Below, one piece after another: positions 1 to 5,753 of a DNA stretch of 7,592 nucleotides (its first letter is position 1; each line of letters opens with the position of its first letter). The notes under the pieces were generated by a model that saw only the letters and a list, made by a program, of their open reading frames with translations, was not told the origin of the DNA and did not search any database. Source of the stretch: an uncultured Burkholderiales bacterium (GTDB lineage: Bacteria > Pseudomonadota > Gammaproteobacteria > Burkholderiales > Burkholderiaceae_E); the NCBI GenBank assembly GCA_903831925.1, contig CAIKZV010000082.1, positions 1-7,592 on the forward strand. The letters are read 5' to 3'. The position numbers and the translations under genes were made by a program.

Positions 1-1
1 G

Positions 2-1144
2 ATCCGGGGCGAGATGCGCGCAGGCGGCGAAGCGGTCGTGCGGTCGACGCTGCGTCGTCAGGGCATCACGGTGACCAAGGTCAAGAAGCAGCACTACAAG
101 TCGGGCAAGAAGGTCACGGAAAAGGACATCACACTCTTTACCCGCCAGCTGGCGACCATGATGAAAGCCGGCGTGCCGCTGCTGCAGTCTTTTGACATCG
201 TGGCCAAGGGCAGCGAGAACCAGTCGGTCGCCAAGCTGTTTACCGACATCAAGGCCGATGTCGAGACCGGCACCTCCTTGTCGCAGGCATTCCGGAAATA
301 CCCGCTGTACTTCGACAATCTGTTCTGCAATCTGGTCGGTGCCGGTGAGCAGGCCGGTATTCTCGACGACCTGCTCGATCGCCTCGCGGTCTATAAAGAA
401 AAGATGCAGGCGATCAAGTCGAAGATCAAATCGGCCCTGTTCTATCCGGTGGCGGTGGTCGGGGTGGCCCTGATCGTGGTGACCGTGATCATGCTGTTCG
501 TGATTCCGGCGTTCAAGAGCGTGTTTTCGAGCTTCGGTGCCGATCTGCCGATGCCGACGCTGGTCGTGATGGCGATGTCGGACTTCTTCGTATCGAACTG
601 GTATCTGATCTTCGGTGTGGCTGGCGGCATCTTCTATTTCCTGATGCAGGCCTGGAAGCGATCGCCGGCAGTCCAGTTCTTCATGGACAGGTTGCTGCTG
701 AAGCTGCCGATCTTCGGGTCGGTGATCCGCAAGGCCACCATCGCACGCTGGCTGCGCACGCTCTCGACCATGTTCGCCGCCGGCGTGCCACTGGTCGAAG
801 CGCTCGACTCGGTGGGCGGTGCAGCCGGCAACATCGTCTACCTGAATGCCACCCGCAAGATCCAGCAGGAGGTCTCGACCGGCACCAGCCTCACCACCTC
901 GATGACCAACGTCGGCGTGTTCCCGAACATGGTGCTGCAGATGTCGGCCATCGGCGAGGAGTCGGGCGCACTCGATGCCATGCTGGGCAAAGCCGCCGAT
1001 ATTTTCGAGGGCGAAGTCGATGATGCGGTTGAAGGACTGGCATCGCTGCTCGAGCCGCTTATCATGGTGTTCCTCGGCGGACTGATCGGCGGACTGGTGG
1101 TCGCGATGTATCTGCCGATCTTCAAACTGGGTCAGGTGGTGTAA
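2..1144 (+). CDS. pilC: PilC, type IV pilus inner-membrane platform protein (GspF family), 5' partial
   Basis: Polytopic inner-membrane platform of the type IV pilus machine. In the family it couples the cytoplasmic ATPases PilB and PilT to pilin insertion or removal. The frame is open to the window edge: the codons before the Met at 14 read IRGE, which fits the usual PilC N-terminus, so the true start lies upstream and few residues are missing. Counting from that Met, two T2SSF domains are visible (about 43-166 and 245-368). Each carries the family GE-x2-G-x-LD motif (GEQAGILD at 111-118, GEESGALD at 314-321). Hydrophobic segments lie at about 142-166, 195-213 and 346-370. The length, about 380 residues visible, is slightly under the usual 400 or so. 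pilD follows 42 bp downstream and pilB is expected upstream. A GspF of a type II secretion system is the alternative, but direct linkage to pilD-coaE-zapD-yacG favours PilC. Confidence 0.95.
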   Translation: MRGEMRAGGEAVVRSTLRRQGITVTKVKKQHYKSGKKVTEKDITLFTRQLATMMKAGVPLLQSFDIVAKGSENQSVAKLFTDIKADVETGTSLSQAFRKYPLYFDNLFCNLVGAGEQAGILDDLLDRLAVYKEKMQAIKSKIKSALFYPVAVVGVALIVVTVIMLFVIPAFKSVFSSFGADLPMPTLVVMAMSDFFVSNWYLIFGVAGGIFYFLMQAWKRSPAVQFFMDRLLLKLPIFGSVIRKATIARWLRTLSTMFAAGVPLVEALDSVGGAAGNIVYLNATRKIQQEVSTGTSLTTSMTNVGVFPNMVLQMSAIGEESGALDAMLGKAADIFEGEVDDAVEGLASLLEPLIMVFLGGLIGGLVVAMYLPIFKLGQVV

Positions 1145-1145
1145 G

Positions 1146-1184
1146 CACCCGATGGCCCGCCAACCGGCTAATGGCCACCCGATG
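1146..1184 (+). repeat. 9-bp direct repeat CACCCGATG in the pilC-pilD gap
   Basis: The 42-bp gap between pilC and pilD contains CACCCGATG twice, at 1146-1154 and 1176-1184, 30 bp apart. ATGGCC also occurs twice between them. The second 9-mer ends two bases before the pilD ATG. No hairpin with a T-tract and no clear Shine-Dalgarno sequence is seen here. It may be a chance duplication; no function is assigned. Confidence 0.4.
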
Positions 1185-1186
1185 CG

Positions 1187-2056
1187 ATGTTTCTCAGCCC
1201 TGCGATTGAACTGCTGGACGACCTTGGACCTGCCACACTGATCGGCCTTGCGGCATTGATCGGGCTGCTGGTTGGCAGCTTCCTGAATGTCGTGATCTAC
1301 CGCCTCCCGAAAATGATGGAGGCCGACTGGCAGGCCCAGGCGGCCGAACTGCGCGGTGAGCCGGCAGCCGAACGCGCACCGTTCAACCTGATGACCCCGC
1401 GTTCACGCTGCCCGCACTGCGGCACGCCGATCGCAGCCTGGCAGAACATCCCGGTAGTCTCGTGGCTGATGCTGCGCGGACGATGCGGACACTGCGGGGC
1501 GTCCATCCCGATGCGCTATCCGCTGGTCGAGGCCCTGACCGGTCTGCTCGCGGCGCTGGCCATCGCAGCCTTCGGACCGACTGCGGCCGGCGCCGGCGCG
1601 CTGCTGCTGAGCTTCGCCCTGATCGCCCTCACCTTCATCGATCTCGATACACAGCTGCTGCCGGACGACATCACCCTGCCGCTGCTGTGGCTCGGGCTGG
1701 CCTTCAACCTGAGTGGCACCTTTGTGCCAATTGCCGACGCAGTCGTCGGAGCGATGCTCGGCTATGGCATCCTGTGGACCATCTTCTGGATCTTCAAACT
1801 GGTGACCGGCAAGGAAGGCATGGGCTACGGCGACTTCAAACTGCTGGCCGCGCTTGGCGCCTGGTTCGGCTGGAAGCAGATCCCCTCGATCATCCTGCTC
1901 GCCTCGGCGGTCGGCGCGACCGTCGGCATCCTGCTGATCGTCTCGCGACAGCATCGGCGCGAGACACCGATTCCCTTCGGTCCTTATCTGGCAGGCGCCG
2001 GACTGCTGGCGCTTTATTTCGGAAAACCGCTGGGAGCCTTCTTTGGCATCGCCTGA
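1187..2056 (+). CDS. pilD: PilD, type IV prepilin peptidase / N-methyltransferase
   Basis: Bifunctional inner-membrane aspartic protease (family A24) that cleaves the leader of type IV prepilins and pseudopilins and methylates the new N-terminal residue. The 289-residue length is typical. After the first membrane segment (about 17-40, containing VGSFLNVVIYRLP) comes the cytoplasmic methyltransferase-type domain with two zinc CxxC pairs, Cys75/Cys78 and Cys100/Cys103. A multi-pass peptidase domain follows. The catalytic aspartates are Asp152 in FIDLDTQLLPD and Asp216 in GMGYGDFK; their 64-residue spacing matches Pseudomonas PilD (149 and 213). An in-frame stop at 1169-1171 with no start codon before 1187 forces ATG 1187. 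No good Shine-Dalgarno precedes it, so translation may depend on coupling to pilC. All signature residues are present, so the enzyme should be active. Besides pilins it may process type II secretion pseudopilins if the organism has them. Confidence 0.96.
   Translation: MFLSPAIELLDDLGPATLIGLAALIGLLVGSFLNVVIYRLPKMMEADWQAQAAELRGEPAAERAPFNLMTPRSRCPHCGTPIAAWQNIPVVSWLMLRGRCGHCGASIPMRYPLVEALTGLLAALAIAAFGPTAAGAGALLLSFALIALTFIDLDTQLLPDDITLPLLWLGLAFNLSGTFVPIADAVVGAMLGYGILWTIFWIFKLVTGKEGMGYGDFKLLAALGAWFGWKQIPSIILLASAVGATVGILLIVSRQHRRETPIPFGPYLAGAGLLALYFGKPLGAFFGIA
2032..2036 (+). promoter_or_regulatory. Ribosome binding site for coaE, inside pilD
   Basis: GGGAG lies 6 nt before the TTG at 2043, within the last codons of pilD. 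It is the main sequence support for choosing this TTG. No ATG, GTG or TTG is found in frame for the roughly 50 bp upstream, nor between 2043 and the P-loop codons. Confidence 0.55.
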
Positions 2057-2705
2057 GTCATCGTCAACGCCCTCTCGTGCGGCCGGCGCCGCCGTCCTCA
2101 TCGGCCTGACCGGCGGGATCGGCAGCGGCAAGAGCACCATCGCCAATCTGTTCGTCGAACGGGGCGCTGCACTGGTCGACACCGATCAGATCGCCCACGA
2201 ACTGACCGCCCCCGGCGGCGCGGCGATCGAGCCGATCCGCACGGCCTTCGGCAGCGAGGCGATCGCCACCGACGGTCGCATGGACCGCGCCCATATGCGC
2301 TCGCTGGCCTTTTCGCAGCCGCAAGCCCGCCTGCGACTCGAAGCCATCCTGCATCCGCTCATTCGAGAAGGCACCCGAAACGGCATCGAATCGGCGATTC
2401 AGGCGGGTGCGCCTTATGTGCTGGTCGCGGTCCCCTTGCTGGTCGAATCGCGCGACTGGCGCGGCCGATATCAGCGGATCCTGGTGGTCGACTGTCCGCC
2501 CGAGATCCAGCTCGAGCGGGTCATGCGCCGTAGCGCCCTCGAACGCAGCCAGGTCGAAGCGATCATGGCGGCTCAGGCCTCGCGCGAGCAGCGCCTGGCA
2601 GCCGCCGACGACGTGATCGACAACAGCGGCGATCCGAATTCGCTCGCCGCGCAGGTCGATCGCCTCGATCTGCTCTACCGTGGTTTGTCAATGAAGGGCG
2701 AATGA
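2043..2705 (+). CDS. coaE: CoaE, dephospho-CoA kinase
   Basis: Cytoplasmic P-loop kinase that phosphorylates the 3'-hydroxyl of dephospho-CoA with ATP, the last step of coenzyme A synthesis. Visible family motifs, in order, are the P-loop GGIGSGKS at 24-31, DTDQIAHEL at 46-54 (substrate-binding DxD region), the HP motif in ILHPLIR at 102-108, VPLLVES at 130-136, VVDCPPEIQLERVMRR, and a C-terminal SREQRLAAADDVIDN segment. The chosen start is TTG at 2043, giving 220 residues against roughly 200 in most homologues. The excess is a Ser/Ala-rich leader of about 17 residues before VLIGLTGG, and no other standard start codon is available. The gene overlaps the end of pilD by 14 bp with a plausible Shine-Dalgarno inside pilD, which points to translational coupling. 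The enzyme is essential in most bacteria. No odd residue is seen in the core motifs, and the assignment is very secure. Confidence 0.97.
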   Translation: MASPESSSTPSRAAGAAVLIGLTGGIGSGKSTIANLFVERGAALVDTDQIAHELTAPGGAAIEPIRTAFGSEAIATDGRMDRAHMRSLAFSQPQARLRLEAILHPLIREGTRNGIESAIQAGAPYVLVAVPLLVESRDWRGRYQRILVVDCPPEIQLERVMRRSALERSQVEAIMAAQASREQRLAAADDVIDNSGDPNSLAAQVDRLDLLYRGLSMKGE

Positions 2706-2754
2706 TTCAAAATCTCTTCGCCGACTTCAGGACCTGCTCAGGACGGCCCCTGCG

Positions 2755-3510
2755 TTGATTCTCTACGAATATCCGCTCAACGAACGAATCCGCACGCTGC
2801 TCAGGCTTGAAGACCTGTTCGGGCGGTTCGACCACTTCGCCGACCAGTCTGGCCCGCTCGAGCACCATGTGGCACTCACCACGCTGTTTGAGATCCTGGA
2901 GGTGGCGTCTCGCGCCGACCTGAAATCCGACCTGCTGCAGGAACTCGAACGTCAGCGCCAGACGCTGATCGTCTTTCGGGACAACCCCGAGGTGTCGACC
3001 GAAGCACTCGACACCGTGCTCGACCAGATCGACAACGCAGCGCAGGCGCTGAGTGCCACCACCGGCAAAACCGGCCAGCACCTGCGGGACAACGAATGGC
3101 TGATGAGCATCCGCAGCCGCGCGGCAATTGCCGGCGGCACCTGCGAATTCGATCTGCCCTCCTATCACGCCTGGCTCAACCGCTCGGCCGAGATCCGCAA
3201 CCGCGACATCTCGACTTGGGTGGCGCCGTTCCGGCCGCTGCGGGCCAGCCTGGTGATCGTGCTGCGACTGCTGCGCGATTCAGCCAACCGGTCGATGGTC
3301 ACGACCCATCAGGGCAGCCTGCAGCAGTCGCTTGCCGGCAAGGTCTATCACATGCTGCAGATCCGGGTCGACGAGCACACCGGCGCCATTCCCGAGATCT
3401 CGGCCAACAAGTACATGCTCTGGATCCGGTTCACCTCGCAGGACGGCGATCTGCGGCCGCGTCCTTTTGAAGGCGATGTCGCCTTCGAACTGAGCCTGTG
3501 CAATCTCTAG
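2755..3510 (+). CDS. zapD: ZapD (YacF, DUF1342), FtsZ-associated cell division protein
   Basis: Soluble Z-ring protein. In Escherichia coli ZapD binds the FtsZ C-terminal tail and bundles protofilaments at midcell. The 251-residue product starts MILYEYPLNERIRTLLRLED, the family's characteristic beginning, which supports the TTG at 2755 even though the codon is non-standard. AGGA at 2740-2743 is a weak Shine-Dalgarno with a long spacer of 11 nt. Residues about 1-115 look mainly helical (the dimerising part). The hallmark AGGTCEFDLPSYHAWL segment spans 126-141, and a beta-rich C-terminal half ends IRFTSQ...DVAFELSLC. No membrane segment or signal peptide is seen. It follows coaE after 49 bp and precedes yacG by 4 bp, the usual coaE-zapD-yacG trio of Proteobacteria. 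The frame upstream of 2755 is open but has no ATG, GTG or TTG back to the end of coaE. Confidence 0.95.
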   Translation: MILYEYPLNERIRTLLRLEDLFGRFDHFADQSGPLEHHVALTTLFEILEVASRADLKSDLLQELERQRQTLIVFRDNPEVSTEALDTVLDQIDNAAQALSATTGKTGQHLRDNEWLMSIRSRAAIAGGTCEFDLPSYHAWLNRSAEIRNRDISTWVAPFRPLRASLVIVLRLLRDSANRSMVTTHQGSLQQSLAGKVYHMLQIRVDEHTGAIPEISANKYMLWIRFTSQDGDLRPRPFEGDVAFELSLCNL

Positions 3511-3514
3511 TCTG

Positions 3515-3709
3515 ATGGCGCCGATCGTCGACTGCCCGATCTGCGGGCGAAAAAGCGAATTTTCGCCTGCCAACCGCTGGCGCCCGTTCTGCTCGGAGCG
3601 CTGCAAGATGATCGATCTCGGTGTCTGGGCGACCGGTGGCTATGCCATCGGCAGCGACACGAGCATCGATGATTCTGCCGACGATTCGGTCGACGACGGC
3701 GAGGCTTGA
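3515..3709 (+). CDS. yacG: YacG, zinc-binding DNA gyrase inhibitor
   Basis: Small 64-residue protein with one zinc site made of Cys7 and Cys10 (CPICG) and Cys26 and Cys30 (FCSERCK), followed by the family's IDLGVWA segment at 33-39. In Escherichia coli, YacG binds GyrB and inhibits DNA gyrase. The last 14 residues are strongly acidic (IDDSADDSVDDGEA); an acidic tail is also found in the E. coli protein, whose C-terminal tail contacts GyrB. The ATG lies 4 bp after the zapD stop with no recognisable Shine-Dalgarno, so translation probably depends on ribosomes finishing zapD. Length and motifs are normal for the family. It is the last gene of the + strand operon and faces the convergent Nudix gene across 33 bp. 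Confidence 0.94.
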   Translation: MAPIVDCPICGRKSEFSPANRWRPFCSERCKMIDLGVWATGGYAIGSDTSIDDSADDSVDDGEA

Positions 3710-3742
3710 GCCTTCGAACGGACCTGCGCGGCTCGTTGACGG
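3710..3742. other. 33-bp convergent junction between two operons
   Basis: The stop codons of yacG (+) and the Nudix gene (-) are 33 bp apart, so both transcription units must end near here. Two weak hairpins are visible. One spans the yacG stop (3700-3716: arms CGA-GGC and GCC-TCG, TTGA loop, one bulged T). The other spans the Nudix stop (3723-3729 pairing with 3746-3753: seven pairs, one bulge, 16-nt loop). Neither is followed by a T-tract in either direction, so a canonical intrinsic terminator cannot be claimed. Termination may be Rho-dependent, or transcripts may overlap. Confidence 0.45.
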
Positions 3743-4690
3743 TCAGCGCCAGGCCGCCCGCATCATCGCCACGCCATGAGCACCGGCTGATTCGGCTGCA
3801 GGCAGATCGACCTGCGACAGGCCGCCCAGCGCATAGACCGGTATTGGCGTAGCGGCGATCTGCGCCGCCAACCCGGCAAAGCCCATCGATGGCGCGCCAG
3901 GGTGGCTGTCGGTCGGGGCAACCGGCCCGAACACTGCAAAGTCGCATCCGAGGCGATCGGCGGCAATCAGCTCATCAGGACGATGGCAGGAGGCCGCGAC
4001 CCAGGGCAGGCTTGGCCGATTCGTGGCCGCGGCAAGGTCGCGTGCGGTCAGGTGAACGCCATCGACCGCCTGCCAGCAGGCTGACGGGTGCCGACTGCTG
4101 ACGATGATGCGCAGCGGATGCGTCTGGCGCAACGCGAGCAGCCGGCCAAAGAGCCGCTCGAACTCGGCCTCGCCGAGCAGCGGTTCGCGTAATTGCAGAA
4201 AGACCGGCTGCGTCTGGAGCAGCCCCTCCAGCGCCTGCTCGAAAGCCGCGACGCCAATCTCGGCCGCGCAGGAGATGCGATAGAACGGGGGCAGGCGCAA
4301 CCAGCCAATCGGGCCCAGCGAGGCCGGCAGCAGCGGAGCGACGCCGATCGCATCGATCGGCTGCCACACCAGCGACTGGCCTTCGCGCGAATGCGGTTCA
4401 CCTCGCCAGCAGCGCACTCGCCGAAAGAACAGTCGCACCGTCGCATGCGGGTAGACGTGGCCGCGCACGATCCAGGGCGTCGATTCGACCGCCTCCAGCC
4501 CGAGCTCTTCGTGCAGTTCGCGGGCCAGGGCCTGCTCGACCGACTCGACCGACTCGACCTTGCCGCCCGGAAACTCCCACCATCCGGCATAGGGTTTGCC
4601 GGCGGGCCGCTGACCGATCAGGACCTGCCCGTCGGCCGACAGCACGACGCCGACCGCCACATCAAGCAGCTTGGGCACAGCATCGGTCAT
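3743..4690 (-). CDS. MutT-type Nudix hydrolase fused to a ThiE/TenI-like domain
   Basis: Two-domain protein of 315 residues, probably an 8-oxo-dGTP or related nucleotide sanitising enzyme. The N-terminal Nudix domain (about 8-132) has WWEFPGGK and a complete Nudix box, G-x5-E-x7-REL-x-EELGL, at 43-65, with metal-binding residues Glu58, Glu61 and Glu62. The C-terminal domain (about 136-315) resembles thiamine-phosphate synthase/TenI: FLQLREP at 164-170, DGVHLTARD at 210-218, VFGPV at 253-257, and YALGGL plus AGAHGVAMM at the end. The ThiE Lys of the QxRxK motif is Pro170, and the Asn-Asp metal pair is Ser198-Ser199, so thiamine synthesis is unlikely. This fusion recurs in beta- and gammaproteobacteria, usually annotated as a Nudix family hydrolase; the role of the second domain is unknown. 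The gene starts 32 bp after the DUF815 ATPase and has no clear Shine-Dalgarno. It is the last gene of the secA-argJ run. mutT would be a reasonable symbol, but activity is inferred only. Confidence 0.92.
   Translation of the reverse strand: MTDAVPKLLDVAVGVVLSADGQVLIGQRPAGKPYAGWWEFPGGKVESVESVEQALARELHEELGLEAVESTPWIVRGHVYPHATVRLFFRRVRCWRGEPHSREGQSLVWQPIDAIGVAPLLPASLGPIGWLRLPPFYRISCAAEIGVAAFEQALEGLLQTQPVFLQLREPLLGEAEFERLFGRLLALRQTHPLRIIVSSRHPSACWQAVDGVHLTARDLAAATNRPSLPWVAASCHRPDELIAADRLGCDFAVFGPVAPTDSHPGAPSMGFAGLAAQIAATPIPVYALGGLSQVDLPAAESAGAHGVAMMRAAWR
4535..4559 (-). repeat. 9-bp tandem repeat inside the Nudix box coding sequence
   Basis: CTCGACCGA repeats with a 9-bp period for 2.8 copies on the + strand. 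On the coding strand it gives Val-Glu-Ser, Val-Glu-Ser, Val-Glu (residues 45-52), inside the Nudix box. The current copy number gives the canonical G-x5-E-x7-RE spacing. Gain or loss of a unit would keep the reading frame but break the motif spacing. Confidence 0.8.
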
Positions 4691-4722
4691 CGGCGGGCCG
4701 GGTCGACGCGGCGAATCGGTGC

Positions 4723-5751
4723 TCAGCGCCTGCGCTGGCCGATCGAATTGGGGAGGGCGGCGGCGGCAGGTTCAAGCGCGTTCTTTGACACAGCCGTTTC
4801 GGCGGTCTTCGAGCGTTTGGGCTTCGACGCCGCGGGCGCAGTGGTTTGCCTGATCTGCTTGGCATGGCTGCCCGCCCAGTCGCGGGCAAATTGCCAGGCG
4901 ACCCGACCCGAGCGCGAACCGCGCTCGAGCGCCCAGCGCAGCGCATCGCCGCGGGCACTCTCGATCTGGGCGGCGGTGCAGCCAAAATGACCGAGCCAGT
5001 GAGCGGCGACCGCAAGATAGTCGTCCTGGCGAAACGGATAGAAGGCCACCCACAGACCGAAGCGCTCGGACAGCGAGATCTTTTCCTCGGAGGTCTCGCC
5101 GGGATGAATCTCGCCATCTTCGGTGTGCTTGGCGGCGAGGTTCTCGCTCATCTTTTCGGGCATCAGATGACGCCGGTTGCTGGTCGCATAGATGAGCACA
5201 TTGTCGGACGCGGCGGCAATCGAGCCATCGAGCGCCACCTTGAGCGCCTTGTAGCCGGGCTCGCCTTCCTCGAAGGACAGATCGTCGCAATAGACGATGA
5301 AGCGTTCAGGCCGATCGGCGACCAGTTCGACGATGTCGGGCAGATCGACCAGGTCGGTCTTGTCGACCTCGATCAGTCGCAAGCCACGCGACGCATAGGC
5401 GTTCAGACAAGCCTTGATCAGCGATGACTTGCCGGTGCCGCGCGAGCCGGTCAGCAGCACATTGTTGGCGGGTCGTCCGGCCACAAACTGACGGGTATTG
5501 CGCTCGATCAGGCGCTTGGCCTCATCGATGTTGTGCAGATCGTCGAGCGAGATCATGCCGCGATGTCGCACCGGCGCAAGCCACGACTGCGCGCCAAGGG
5601 CCGAGGTGCGGCGGCGCCAGCGAAACGCGACCGCCGAGTCCCAGTCGGGCTCGGGGGTCTGGGGCAGCAGCGATTCGATGCGGGCGAGCAGCGTCTCGGC
5701 ACGCTCGGCAAGGCGGGTCAGCAGGGCGTCGTCAAGACTCATCGAAGGCAT
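4723..5751 (-). CDS. DUF815-family AAA+ ATPase, function unknown
   Basis: Predicted cytoplasmic ATPase of 342 residues from the DUF815 (AAA+-like) family, for which I know no established role. Visible parts are a helical N-terminal region (about 1-60), GMISLDDLHNIDEAK (65-79), Walker A GSRGTGKSS (102-110), Walker B FIVYCDDLSFE (151-161), a sensor-1-like stretch ATSNRRHLMPEK (189-200), SLSERFGLW (227-234) whose Arg230 could be an arginine finger, and SGRVAWQFARDW (281-292) whose Arg283 may be sensor 2. The last 45 or so residues are a low-complexity basic and Ala-rich tail without family motifs. There is no membrane segment or signal peptide. ATG 5751 overlaps the argJ stop as TGATG, implying translational coupling; a second Met at residue 4 (5742) is an alternative start, and neither has a good Shine-Dalgarno. 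The catalytic motifs are intact, so ATP hydrolysis is likely. Substrate and partner are unknown, and proximity to secA, argJ and a Nudix gene does not reveal them. Confidence 0.91.
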   Translation of the reverse strand: MPSMSLDDALLTRLAERAETLLARIESLLPQTPEPDWDSAVAFRWRRRTSALGAQSWLAPVRHRGMISLDDLHNIDEAKRLIERNTRQFVAGRPANNVLLTGSRGTGKSSLIKACLNAYASRGLRLIEVDKTDLVDLPDIVELVADRPERFIVYCDDLSFEEGEPGYKALKVALDGSIAAASDNVLIYATSNRRHLMPEKMSENLAAKHTEDGEIHPGETSEEKISLSERFGLWVAFYPFRQDDYLAVAAHWLGHFGCTAAQIESARGDALRWALERGSRSGRVAWQFARDWAGSHAKQIRQTTAPAASKPKRSKTAETAVSKNALEPAAAALPNSIGQRRR

Positions 5752-5753
5752 CA
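5749..5753 (-). other. TGATG stop/start overlap of argJ and the DUF815 ATPase gene
   Basis: On the - strand the argJ stop TGA shares its last base with the ATG of the ATPase gene. This arrangement commonly allows a terminating ribosome to re-initiate. No strong Shine-Dalgarno precedes the ATG, consistent with coupled translation of the two genes. Confidence 0.7.

Noticed and set aside
1403..2182. A 259-codon frame on the - strand across pilD and coaE
   Set aside because: Its composition is that of a shadow frame (Gln/Arg/Gly/Asp-rich, no domain), and it lies opposite two clearly identified genes.
2707..3168. A 153-codon - strand frame opposite zapD
   Set aside because: It mirrors the conserved zapD codons and has no recognisable features of its own.
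3668..3703. Acidic DDSADDSVDD tail of YacG as an unusual feature
   Set aside because: The E. coli YacG tail is also acidic, so this looks normal for the family.
3700..3753. Hairpins at the convergent junction as Rho-independent terminators
   Set aside because: The stems are short and bulged and neither strand shows a T-tract after them.
4691..4722. Possible TPP riboswitch before the ThiE-containing gene
   Set aside because: The gap is only 32 bp, too short for a TPP aptamer, and the gene follows the ATPase as part of an operon.
4193..4990. A 265-codon + strand frame over the Nudix and ATPase genes
   Set aside because: It has no motif or family resemblance and lies antisense to two genes with intact catalytic motifs.
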